Positions 1-8,300 of a stretch of DNA of 64,000 bases are shown here, in pieces (the first letter of the stretch is position 1; each line of letters begins with the position of its first letter). Both the position numbers and the translations under genes were made by a program. The notes beneath the pieces are model-generated. The model had not been told where the DNA came from. It searched no databases and was given only the letters and a program-made list of their open reading frames with translations. Where the stretch lies: the NCBI GenBank assembly GCA_964387285.1, contig CAYLWO010000024.1, positions 1 through 64,000 of the forward strand, written 5' to 3'. This stretch comes from Anaerohabitans sp964387285. Its GTDB lineage: Bacteria > Zhuqueibacterota > Zhuqueibacteria > Residuimicrobiales > Residuimicrobiaceae.

Positions 1-228
1 GGGTGAGTTGTTCGAGGTTTGGGCCAATCGCCTTAGCGCGGCGATTCCGGACCGGCCGGCAAAGCAAAAGTTTAAAAATGGGTCGGACCAGGATTAGTCA
101 TTGTTTTTTATGAACCAAATGGGTGCTTTTTTTCGTTGTCGGCAGCTCGGCGATCCCGGATTCGGCAGCAAAGCGAAATAAATGAACAGGGATGAATAGA
201 AACCTGGAATGAGCGATAGCATTATCCC

Positions 229-287
229 TGCGAAGATTTTGGAACTTCTCAAGTTTTTTTTTCGAGCACATATCTCTCAATTCAGGG
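229..287 (+). repeat. GAGCACATATCGCTC-type intergenic repeat, copy 1
   Basis: This is a diverged copy of a composite repeat also seen at 8241-8296 (best copy), 19351-19389 and 58629-58690. The unit has a GCGAAGG..CCTTCGC-like hairpin, a T-run, then GAGCACATATCGCTC and a short AGG..ATG tail. Here the tail supplies the AGGGG ribosome-binding site in front of the M20 amidohydrolase gene. The alignment to the copy at 8241 is by eye and imperfect in the first arm. Confidence 0.55.
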
Positions 288-296
288 GTGAATATT

Positions 297-1610
297 ATGT
301 GGGGTCTGTGTTTTCTTAATCATGAGCGGCTGCTGAATACAAGTTTGGCCATGCATACCTGTATCCTTGCCATTCTGCTTGTTGGCCTTACGAGTTCCAC
401 ATCTGCAGAGACGAGTGATCGTATGATCGCCCGTGCAGCTGCTGCGATATTGCCCAAACTTGTCGAACTGCGACGGGATCTGCACATGCATCCCGAACTC
501 TCCAATCACGAAATTAGAGCCAGCCGTGTTGTTGCCGAGCGTCTTGCGTCGCTGGGATTGGAGGTGAAATCCGGATACGGCGTTGTCGCACTGCTTAAGG
601 GCGCCGGACCAGGTCCGGTTGTTGCCGTACGTGCCGATATGGACGCGCTGCCGATTCAGGAATTGCGGGATGTCCCGTATAAATCTCAAGTCGCCGGCGT
701 GATGCACGCTTGTGGTCATGATGTGCATACGACCATTGGTCTGGGAACGGCAGAAGTGCTTGTCGGCATGCGCGATCGTTTGCACGGCTCGGTCAAGTTT
801 ATCTTTCAACCTTCGGAAGAGGATTGGCCAGAAGGCGTTCCTGCGGGCGCAGCACGTATGGTCAAGGAGGGGGTGCTGGAAAATCCACGGCCCGCAGTCA
901 TCTTTGGCTTGCATGTGTTTGGTCATCCTGCCGGTACGGTTTCCTATGAACCGAATGGAAGGATGGGAGCCTCTATCGACGATTTTGTTATAACCATTCA
1001 GGGCAAGCCCACGCATGGCGCCATGGAACCGCAAAAAGGCGTTGATGCGATTGCAGTGGCTGCCGAGTGTATCTCCGCTTTACAGACAATCCGAAGTCGG
1101 CAAACGGATCCCATGCAGCCGATGTCGCTTGCCATCGGCACAATCCAGGGCGGCAAGGCTACCAATGTTATGGCTGATGAAGTCAAACTGACCGGCACGC
1201 TCCGTGTGCTTGATCCGGAGTTTCGAGGGTCCGTCAAACAACAGATGAGGTCGGTTTTGGCTGGAATTACAGCTGCACATGGAGCATCGTTCGAACTCGA
1301 TTTTTTTGCGGATTTTCCCATGGTGCTCAATGATCGTCGATTGACCGAGGGATGCGCATCTTCGCTCCGCAAGGCTGTGGGCGCTGCCAATGTGTTGTTT
1401 GATGTTCCTGATCTCGGTGGTGAGGATTTTGGTTTTTATCTGCAGGTGATTCCGGGTTTTTATTTTAATCTTGGAGTTTTCAACATTGAGAAGGGCATTC
1501 AAGCCAACATCCACACAGCCTATTTCGATGTGGATGAGAATTGCATTGCGGTGGGTGTAAAAGCCATGGCCAATCTGGTGGTGGATTTTTTGCAGCAAAA
1601 CCAGCATTAG
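297..1610 (+). CDS. Secreted M20D-family amidohydrolase (peptidase M20)
   Basis: This is a metal-dependent amidohydrolase of the M20D group, whose members cleave N-acyl amino acids, hippurate or related amides. Family marks seen are 'RADMDALP' near residue 115, the metal ligand stretch 'HACGHDVH' near 137, 'QPSEE' near 171 with the catalytic Glu, and 'GGEDFGF' near 375. The length of about 437 residues is normal. Before the catalytic domain there is a hydrophobic stretch ending TSSTSA, so the protein is probably exported, which is less usual than the cytoplasmic form. I chose ATG 297 because AGGGG lies 8 bases upstream; a GTG at 288 overlaps that site, and ATG 351 would give a shorter signal peptide but lacks a clear ribosome-binding site. 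The gene stands alone. The substrate cannot be told from sequence. Confidence 0.85.
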   Translation: MWGLCFLNHERLLNTSLAMHTCILAILLVGLTSSTSAETSDRMIARAAAAILPKLVELRRDLHMHPELSNHEIRASRVVAERLASLGLEVKSGYGVVALLKGAGPGPVVAVRADMDALPIQELRDVPYKSQVAGVMHACGHDVHTTIGLGTAEVLVGMRDRLHGSVKFIFQPSEEDWPEGVPAGAARMVKEGVLENPRPAVIFGLHVFGHPAGTVSYEPNGRMGASIDDFVITIQGKPTHGAMEPQKGVDAIAVAAECISALQTIRSRQTDPMQPMSLAIGTIQGGKATNVMADEVKLTGTLRVLDPEFRGSVKQQMRSVLAGITAAHGASFELDFFADFPMVLNDRRLTEGCASSLRKAVGAANVLFDVPDLGGEDFGFYLQVIPGFYFNLGVFNIEKGIQANIHTAYFDVDENCIAVGVKAMANLVVDFLQQNQH

Positions 1611-1694
1611 GCTCTATGCCATATCACCATTGATTGAGGCCTTTTCAAGTCAGGATTTTGCAATTGATTTTTAGTTCAGCTCCAGTAATGACAA

Positions 1695-1912
1695 AAAGGC
1701 GTGTCATTGCGAGTAGAGCATCTGGTTAAGATACTCATCCCGGTGTGTTGTATGGAGCGAAGCAATCCCCGTGACAAAGAGCAACATCATGGCGAGGAAA
1801 AGGACTCCCCTGCGGCTCTTTTATTAACGCTTACCATATACAAGGGGATTGCTTCACTTCAGTATAGATAATCCTCTTTATAAGTGACTGAACCCTGATT
1901 CGCAATGACAAT
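1695..1912. repeat. Inverted pair of GATTGCTTC/CGCAATGAC dispersed repeats
   Basis: Two copies of one dispersed repeat face each other here. The left copy (about 1695-1772) is on the minus strand and runs from CGCAATGACAC back to GGGGATTGCTTCGCTCC. The right copy (1838-1912) reads AAGGGGATTGCTTCACTTC and ends TTCGCAATGACA. Further plus-strand copies lie at 27183-27290 and 55160-55268. The region fills the space between the M20 gene and the convergent membrane protein gene. No protein is encoded. Confidence 0.65.
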
Positions 1913-1920
1913 TTTTTCAT

Positions 1921-1933
1921 CTTGGTCCGACCC
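1921..1933. repeat. 13-bp inverted repeat, left arm (CTTGGTCCGACCC)
   Basis: The exact reverse complement (GGGTCGGACCAAG) occurs at 3225-3237, so the two arms enclose the membrane protein gene at 1934-3205. A near-copy, GGGTCGGACCAGG, lies at 80-92. The stop codon of the enclosed gene directly abuts this arm. Confidence 0.6.
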
Positions 1934-3205
1934 CTAAATCTCAAAACGTACATGCGCACCAGGCATTGCAGCATGACTGTTGCTGGCAACTAAAGCCAGA
2001 CCTGCCAGAACAATAACCAAAACAGTTAGAATGAGCAGCCAACGAAGGCCGCTCTCTTGTTTCGAGAGGCTATTTTGTGATGGTGCACGGGTTGGCAGCC
2101 AAAACAAGATTGTCATGGTCAACAGGATCAGCCAATAGCATATTTGCTCCAGCTGCATGTTTGAGGTGAGAAAAAGTCCTTTCGCCAGATGGCTGAAAAC
2201 CAGATACAACAGGGTGAGGCTATAAAAAACGGCAACAGCGCGACGACGCGATTCTCCCTTGCGCCAAAAGAGAAACGCTGCCAATGCCGCAATGACGATA
2301 GCGGTGATCCAAAGCATCAGATCGATCCGCACAAACCGCTCGATCTGCTGCACGCCAAGGTCTGTTGCCCACCTGGCCACCTGTTCACTGTTAAACGTTT
2401 GCTGCAGATTGATGAGAGGGACCAGGATAAAAAGCGCCAACAACGCCAGCCGATTGGCAGTCTCTGAAACCAGCCGGCTCTCCGGCCAATTTCGTGTGAT
2501 CAGACCATAGGCCATACCCGCTCCGCCGCAAAAGCCGAGAGTGAATTCCATTACATTCCACCAATTGAAATCCAGACCGGACAACGTTCCCATAATTTGC
2601 AGAAAATTGCCGAAGGCAAAACCAAAACCTGCACCCAGGGCTGAGTAACCGGCCATGCGCAAGCTGCGATGAAATCCGTTGCGATGCAGATACCAGGCGA
2701 GGGTAATGGCAGCGCCCAGACAGGCTGCCCATAATTCAGAACGCGGCGGCGTCATGCGCCATTCCAACTGCGCTACCAGCACATACCAGAACACCAGGCC
2801 ACCGGCCGTCATCTCTGTCAGTACCTTGGCCCATTGTGGATTTTTTTCTGCGGTCGCTTCCAGCTCTAATCCAAGAAAGCCACCGCCGATAAATCCGTAT
2901 AGACCGCCGATGACAGCAAGCATGGACAGTCCGTAATAGGCATTGATAAAATCATCAGCGCGGCCATAGCCCACTACCAGGCCATAACTCATCATGCCGC
3001 CGACAGCCCAGCCCAGGCCTCCCATCAAGCCGATCACCGGGAGTTTTTGCTGCCAGTCCTTGCGTTTGCTGATTACGATTAATGCCATGGCGCCCACTGC
3101 GCCGGCCCAACCAGCGCCCTGTTCATGGCCAAAATGACCGCGCAATGCCCAGGCAAGTCCCAGAGCCAACGCGGTAAATAATATGGTTCGTTTAGAGGAT
3201 GACAT
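1934..3205 (-). CDS. Polytopic membrane protein of unknown function
   Basis: The protein has 423 residues and is largely hydrophobic, with about 11-12 likely transmembrane segments spread from residue 8 to the C-terminus. The loops are short. Several segments are rich in Gly (for example 'GLMGGLGWAVGGMMS' near residue 58 and 'GGLYGFIGGGFLGLE' near 100), which suggests close helix packing. I see no transporter, kinase or peptidase motif and cannot assign a family. AGGCGG lies just upstream of ATG 3205. The gene is single and is enclosed by a perfect 13-bp inverted repeat that touches its stop codon. It converges with the M20 gene. Confidence 0.75.
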   Translation of the reverse strand: MSSSKRTILFTALALGLAWALRGHFGHEQGAGWAGAVGAMALIVISKRKDWQQKLPVIGLMGGLGWAVGGMMSYGLVVGYGRADDFINAYYGLSMLAVIGGLYGFIGGGFLGLELEATAEKNPQWAKVLTEMTAGGLVFWYVLVAQLEWRMTPPRSELWAACLGAAITLAWYLHRNGFHRSLRMAGYSALGAGFGFAFGNFLQIMGTLSGLDFNWWNVMEFTLGFCGGAGMAYGLITRNWPESRLVSETANRLALLALFILVPLINLQQTFNSEQVARWATDLGVQQIERFVRIDLMLWITAIVIAALAAFLFWRKGESRRRAVAVFYSLTLLYLVFSHLAKGLFLTSNMQLEQICYWLILLTMTILFWLPTRAPSQNSLSKQESGLRWLLILTVLVIVLAGLALVASNSHAAMPGAHVRFEI

Positions 3206-3224
3206 ATAGCCGCCTGTTTTATGT

Positions 3225-3237
3225 GGGTCGGACCAAG
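3225..3237. repeat. 13-bp inverted repeat, right arm (GGGTCGGACCAAG)
   Basis: This is the perfect complement of 1921-1933, lying about 20 bases upstream of the start of the membrane protein gene. It may belong to a small mobile cassette or be a dispersed palindromic word; a third near-copy is at 80-92. Confidence 0.6.
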
Positions 3238-3516
3238 AGAAGTGTTTGTATTTATATGTAAATATAGCATGCCAATTGGCAAAAATCGAGCTATTTTTAA
3301 TGCGACATCTTTATCAGGGAATCGCTCTTGAGGTAGGTACATACTCGATAACCAATGAACAGGTCATGTTTTTCATATTGTTATCTTGGCCCAATCCACA
3401 TACGCCCCACCTATTCTGAAAATTCGACTTGATTTCCATGTCAGGCTTGGCTAATTTGAACGGTGGGGGCATTCTTTTAGACACGACAAATGGTAACATA
3501 CATAATGGGTTGGACT
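3238..3516. other. Intergenic region, no recognised feature
   Basis: This is AT-rich spacer between two divergent genes. I see no repeat of the families described elsewhere, no convincing promoter and no open frame with coding character. Confidence 0.5.
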
Positions 3517-6213
3517 ATGAGAAAACAGCAAACAATAATTTTCATCGCTATCCTGACAGGTGCAATTATTTTAAATTCGGGGTGTGGGAAAAAAAGTATG
3601 AATACGCAATCTCAAGTAATCTCGCTTTCGACGAACTGGAAAATGCAATCCAGCGTCAACCTTTCCGCTATTGATGAAAAACGGATCGCTGAAAACAGTT
3701 ATGATGCAACATCATGGTATGACGCCGATGTGCCTGGAACGGTTATGGGCAGTCTGGTAAATCACGGGGTGATTGAAGACGCGACTTTCGGCATCAACAT
3801 GCAAAAGGTTGATCCGGCTCAATTCACACCGCCCTGGTGGTTCCGCACCACATTCCAATTAACGGCTGATGAGGTCAAGAAATCCGTATTCCTGCGCTTT
3901 AACGGCATCAATTACCGCGCCGACCTGTTTGTGAACGGTAACAAAGTGGTCGGCAGCGATAGTTTTGCCGGCAGCTATCGCATGTTTTGCTTCAACATCA
4001 CTCCTTACATTCAGGAGGGAGAAAACACACTTGCATTAAAAACCGTTCAATTCGGCGACGGTGAATATTCCATCGGCTTTGTCGATTGGAACCCGCTGCC
4101 GCCTGACAAGAATCTGGGAATTTATAGACCGGTTTATCTGGAAATCAATGATGGAATAAAAATTAGGAGCCCGTTTGTCTACTCGCAAGTCGATACGGAC
4201 AGTAAACGTGCGGCTGATTTGTTCATTCAGACTGAAATCGTCAACAGCAGCGATCAAAGTGTAACCGGCGTGGTGCGCGTAAACTATGAGCTGGGTCAAG
4301 TGGAAAAAAAGGTAAAAATAGATGCGCATGAAACGCTCAGCGTTCTATTTACGCCGGAAGAATTCAAACAACTGTCGGTTAAAAATGTCGAGCTGTGGTG
4401 GCCCAATGGCATGGGCAATGCAAAATTATATAATCTGCAAACAGATTTCGTCTCGGACGGCAAAGTCCTTGACCGCGTGGAAAAGAGATACGGCATACGT
4501 CAAGTTAAAAGTTCTCTCAATGCCGATAAAAATCGCACCTTTGAAATCAACGGCAAGTTTGTCCTGTTAAAAGGCGGTGGATGGGCTGATGATATCTTTC
4601 TACGGGATACGCGCAAAACCGTTGCCGCGCAGATGCGTTACATCAGGCATATGGGTTTGAACAGCATTCGCTGTGAAGGATTCTGGGGAAAGGACGATAC
4701 CCTTTACGACTTGTGCGACGAGTATGGGATTCTGGTGATGATAGGGTGGAGTTGCCAGTGGGAATGGGAAGAGTATCTGCGTAAGCCCTGTCATGAAAAA
4801 TACGGCGGCGCGGTGACTCCTGAAGACATTCAGTTGCTTGCCGATTATTGGCAGGACCAGATGTTGTGGCTCAGAAATCACCCCTGTATTTATGTCTGGA
4901 TGCTGGGCAGCGACAAACTTCCTCACCCTGATCTGGAAAACAAGTACGTCGCGTTATTCCGGAAATACGATCCTTCCCGTCCCTATATTACTTCTGCTGG
5001 AGGCGCAGGCACTGAAAACAACAACGTTGTGGCCGAGGTTCCGCTGGTCAGCGACATCAGCGGTCCAACCGGTATGAAAATGCTAGGTCCTTATGCCTGG
5101 ACTCCACCGCATTACTGGTTTACGGACGCCATGCTGGGCGGCGCCTGGGGCTTTAATACGGAAACCTGTCCCGGCGCCAGCATTGCTCCATTGGCCTCGT
5201 TGCGTAAAATGATGCCCGCAGCAAGTCTTTGGCCGATCGACAAAAAATATTGGGAATACCACACCGGTCGCAACGAATTCACCTCCCTCGACCGTGATAT
5301 CAAGGCCATCAATCAGCGTTATGGCGCATCATCGCGTATTGAGGATTTTGCCTATAAAGCGCAGCTCAACAATTATGAAATCATGCGGCCGCATTTTGAA
5401 GCGTTTATTGCACATAAACCGTCAAGCACGGGTCTGGTGCAATGGCAGCTGAACTCGGCCTGGCCTAAACTTATCTGGCAGTTGTACGATACCTATCTGC
5501 AGCCTAACGGATCCTTTTACGGCGTGAAAAAAGCCTGTCATCCGCTGCATGCTATTTATCGTTACGGATTTGATGACATTTACCTGGCTAACGAAGATTT
5601 GCAGGATGCGAATAACCTGACCGTTACAATCAGAATTTTCGATATTCATTCCAAAGAAATTTTCAGCGATCAATGGCAGGGCGATATTGCTTCCAATATT
5701 TCCAAATTTATTTTCAAGCTTCCTGAAATCAAAAATCTAACCCCGGTTTATTTTCTTGATTTAAGAATTTTTAATAAGGATCAGAAGGAAATCGATAACA
5801 ATGTTTACTGGTTATCGACGCAAAAGGATGTGCTGGATTACGAAGCTATGCAAAAGCTGTCATGGCGATTCCATACTCCGACCAGGGCACATGCTGATTA
5901 TACGGCCTTGAATCAATTGCCTAAAGTCAAGCCGGCGTATGAAATTACCTATAGCAAAGATGGGCAATTCGGCCGCATTCGCCTGGTGATGAAAAACCTG
6001 TCGGAAGCAATCGCCTTTTTTATTTCTATGGACGCACTCGATCCGCAGACGAACTTGCCGATTTTACCCATCTATTGGGATGATAATTATGTGACGCTGT
6101 TTCCCGGTGAGGAACGAACCTATGCGGCCAGATTTTTTCTGGCTGATTTTCACGGTGAAAAGCCTTTGCTGGAAATACGCGGATGGAATGTAGATAACCA
6201 TATCGTAAGATAA
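3517..6213 (+). CDS. GH2 lipoprotein, exo-beta-D-glucosaminidase-like
   Basis: This glycoside hydrolase family 2 protein (about 898 residues) has a sugar-binding jelly-roll N-terminal domain ('PWWFRTTFQL'), Ig-like domains, a TIM barrel from about residue 335 and C-terminal beta domains. The N-terminus is a lipoprotein signal with lipobox 'LNSGC', so it is probably anchored at the outer membrane or periplasmic face. Most GH2 enzymes have a catalytic NE motif. Here the equivalent is 'LGSDKLPHP' near residue 462, with Asp in place of Glu, and the nucleophile is probably Glu in 'FNTETCPG' near 547. An Asp/Glu pair is known for exo-beta-D-glucosaminidases such as CsxA, so I infer release of glucosamine from chitosan-type oligomers. 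A start at 3490 is possible, but ATG 3517 gives a clean lipoprotein signal. An MFS sugar porter follows on the other strand. Confidence 0.82.
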   Translation: MRKQQTIIFIAILTGAIILNSGCGKKSMNTQSQVISLSTNWKMQSSVNLSAIDEKRIAENSYDATSWYDADVPGTVMGSLVNHGVIEDATFGINMQKVDPAQFTPPWWFRTTFQLTADEVKKSVFLRFNGINYRADLFVNGNKVVGSDSFAGSYRMFCFNITPYIQEGENTLALKTVQFGDGEYSIGFVDWNPLPPDKNLGIYRPVYLEINDGIKIRSPFVYSQVDTDSKRAADLFIQTEIVNSSDQSVTGVVRVNYELGQVEKKVKIDAHETLSVLFTPEEFKQLSVKNVELWWPNGMGNAKLYNLQTDFVSDGKVLDRVEKRYGIRQVKSSLNADKNRTFEINGKFVLLKGGGWADDIFLRDTRKTVAAQMRYIRHMGLNSIRCEGFWGKDDTLYDLCDEYGILVMIGWSCQWEWEEYLRKPCHEKYGGAVTPEDIQLLADYWQDQMLWLRNHPCIYVWMLGSDKLPHPDLENKYVALFRKYDPSRPYITSAGGAGTENNNVVAEVPLVSDISGPTGMKMLGPYAWTPPHYWFTDAMLGGAWGFNTETCPGASIAPLASLRKMMPAASLWPIDKKYWEYHTGRNEFTSLDRDIKAINQRYGASSRIEDFAYKAQLNNYEIMRPHFEAFIAHKPSSTGLVQWQLNSAWPKLIWQLYDTYLQPNGSFYGVKKACHPLHAIYRYGFDDIYLANEDLQDANNLTVTIRIFDIHSKEIFSDQWQGDIASNISKFIFKLPEIKNLTPVYFLDLRIFNKDQKEIDNNVYWLSTQKDVLDYEAMQKLSWRFHTPTRAHADYTALNQLPKVKPAYEITYSKDGQFGRIRLVMKNLSEAIAFFISMDALDPQTNLPILPIYWDDNYVTLFPGEERTYAARFFLADFHGEKPLLEIRGWNVDNHIVR

Positions 6214-6291
6214 TACGGTGACGGGATTCTATCAGAGACCCCCGACCTGGACAAGCCAGAACTAAAAAATTGAACGACAATTCCTATCCAT

Positions 6292-6634
6292 GGAACCTAT
6301 GAACCATTGAAAGGTTGTAATGGGATATAAAAAATATTTTACCACAATGTTCAAGATTTTATTCATCAGCTACTAAAAACATACTCGCGCAAAGACGCAG
6401 AGAACGCCAAGGAAAAATTTTGATAGTATCTTTTTCCCTCTGCGTCTTTGCGCCTTTGCGGGAGAATTTATTTGACAATTTTCCTTCAGCAAAATTCCAA
6501 TCTGAACAATCAGGATTTAAATGTTAAACGAAAATTCATAGCTTTGTAACCTATGAATTATTATGAGATGGAGTGGGATGTTTAAAATTTTTTGCCAGAA
6601 CTGGTAAAGATTTAACTCATCAGATACTAAGCAT
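6292..6634. repeat. Diverged direct repeats around a 16-bp inverted repeat
   Basis: Two related stretches, 6292-6381 and 6548-6634, share the order CCTATGAA, TGGGAT, CAGAACTGG/CAATGTTC-like and TTTA(T/A)(C/T)TCATCAG(C/A)TACTAA. Between them lie the perfect arms GCGCAAAGACGCAGAG (6387-6402) and its complement at 6438-6453, with a 35-base loop. The arm word CGCAAAGACGCAGAG is a common type of dispersed bacterial repeat. This fills most of the 495-base gap between the GH2 and MFS genes. The gap holds no coding sequence. Confidence 0.5.
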
Positions 6635-6708
6635 CTATCGATGAACCGGACCTGGCAAAGGAACAAAGCCCGTGCGTTGATAGATTCTTCGCTTTGTCAA
6701 AAGACGAT

Positions 6709-8127
6709 CTATTTTAAAAACTCTTTTTCTATCTGTTCCAGCGACTTGCCCTTGGTTTCCGGCAGGGCTATCATGACAAACATAAAACCGGCCAGGTTGA
6801 TGACTGCATACAACAGAAACATATGTGCGGTGCCGAGCCAATGATTCAGCATGGGAAAGGTATAGCTGACGGTGAAATTGCCAAGCCATAATGCGAAAAC
6901 CGATACGCTCATGGCTGCACCGCGAATGCGGTTGGGAAACAACTCTGACAGCAGCACCCAGGTCATGGTGGCAAGAGAAAAAGAATAAAACGCCATGGCC
7001 AATACGATATAAATAACGACCCATATTCCGCCGCCGTTTTGAAATCCCAGAAAGATCAGTAAAAAGCTGACGGCCAGACCTGCCGAACCGACCAGGGTCA
7101 AGAGCTTGCGTCCCACCTTGTCAACCATGGCAATGGCGACAAAGGTAAAGATGAGCGACACCGAACCGGTGATGACGATGTTCAGCATGATCGCCTGCAG
7201 GTCGAATCCAGCCGCTTTAAAAATGTCGGAAGAGTAATAAAAAATAGTATTGATGCCGCACCATTGGCTGTACACGGCAATGATGGCGCCGATGCCAATG
7301 ATCCAGCGCAATCTTGGCGCAATAAGGTCTTTGAAATTCACCCGCGAACGTTCTTCGGCGGATATCGTTTGCCGGATTTCGTTGATTTCATGCGCGGCAT
7401 GGATCGCGCCGCCGATGCGCGCCAGGATGCTTTTCGCTTCTTCGTTCCTGTTCTTTTTCACCAGCCAACGCGGACTTTCCGGCACAAACATCAGCAAACA
7501 GAAAAAGAGCAAGGCGGGCAAAGCTTCAGCGCCGAACATCCAGCGCCAACCGAGTGTGCCGTTCCAACTCGTGCGCAACATCTCTACGGTTGCTTGCTGC
7601 GGCAACTGGGTGTCAAGAAGAGAGATGAGCCAGTTCACCGTTTGCGCAGACAGCACACCGATGACCACGGCCAGCTGATAGATAGCCACCAGTCGTCCGC
7701 GATAGGCTGCCGGTGATATTTCGGCAATGTACATGGGCGAGAGGTTGGAGGCCAGGCCAATGGCGATGCCGCCCATGATGCGAAAAGAATTGTACGCGCT
7801 GAAACTCCAGGCCAGCGCTGTGCCAATGCCGCTAAGGGTAAACAATAAAGCGGAGGTGATCAACAACCGTTTTCTGCCGAACAGGTCGCTGAACATGCCG
7901 GAAAGCACCGCACCCAGAATGCAGCCGACCAGAGCGGAGCTGACGCCCCATCCCTGCAGGGCGGGATTGTCGCTAATGTTGAAATAGGCTTCGTAAAACG
8001 GTTTGGCGCCGCCAACTACAACCCAGTCATAGCCGAAAAGCAAACCGCCCATGGCTGCCACCAGGGTGATGCTCCATACAAACCTCATATTGAAAGCAGT
8101 CTGATCATTTTTCACACGCTTTTCCAT
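6709..8127 (-). CDS. MFS sugar porter (major facilitator, sugar:H+ symporter type)
   Basis: This 472-residue protein has twelve predicted membrane helices and the hallmarks of the sugar porter family (XylE, GalP, GLUT relatives). These are 'GLLFGYDWVVVGG' in helix 1, 'GMFSDLFGRKR' after helix 2 (motif A), 'AYRGRLVAIYQL' after helix 4, 'PESPRWLV' after helix 6 and 'PETKGKSLEQIE' at the C-terminus. It should carry a monosaccharide across the inner membrane. It lies between the GH2 exo-glucosaminidase-like gene and a large glycosidase-like gene, which suits uptake of released sugars. No strong ribosome-binding site precedes the ATG. The exact sugar cannot be deduced. Confidence 0.9.
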   Translation of the reverse strand: MEKRVKNDQTAFNMRFVWSITLVAAMGGLLFGYDWVVVGGAKPFYEAYFNISDNPALQGWGVSSALVGCILGAVLSGMFSDLFGRKRLLITSALLFTLSGIGTALAWSFSAYNSFRIMGGIAIGLASNLSPMYIAEISPAAYRGRLVAIYQLAVVIGVLSAQTVNWLISLLDTQLPQQATVEMLRTSWNGTLGWRWMFGAEALPALLFFCLLMFVPESPRWLVKKNRNEEAKSILARIGGAIHAAHEINEIRQTISAEERSRVNFKDLIAPRLRWIIGIGAIIAVYSQWCGINTIFYYSSDIFKAAGFDLQAIMLNIVITGSVSLIFTFVAIAMVDKVGRKLLTLVGSAGLAVSFLLIFLGFQNGGGIWVVIYIVLAMAFYSFSLATMTWVLLSELFPNRIRGAAMSVSVFALWLGNFTVSYTFPMLNHWLGTAHMFLLYAVINLAGFMFVMIALPETKGKSLEQIEKEFLK

Positions 8128-8240
8128 AGAGTAATCCGAATTCTGTTAAAATCCTGGTACACGGCCTACTGCAGAGTTGTCTGCACAGAGGCTTTTTTGA
8201 TTTCTACAGGCGCACCATACTTGATTGATTGCATTACCCT

Positions 8241-8296
8241 CGCGAAGGTTTCCAACCTTCGCAAGGTTGTTTTTTGAGCACATATCGCTCAATTTA
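8241..8296 (+). repeat. GAGCACATATCGCTC-type intergenic repeat, copy 2 (best copy)
   Basis: A perfect hairpin, GCGAAGGTT-TCC-AACCTTCGC (8242-8262), is followed by AAGGTTGTTTTTT and then GAGCACATATCGCTC, itself an imperfect palindrome. The hairpin plus T-run reads like an intrinsic terminator on the plus strand. However, it lies between two leftward genes (8301-10490 and 6709-8127), so it is better seen as a member of the repeat family. Confidence 0.6.
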
Positions 8297-8300
8297 GGTA

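Noticed and set aside
282..1034. A 250-codon minus-strand open frame
   Set aside because: It is antisense to the M20 amidohydrolase, whose motifs are clear; the opposite product has no recognisable features.
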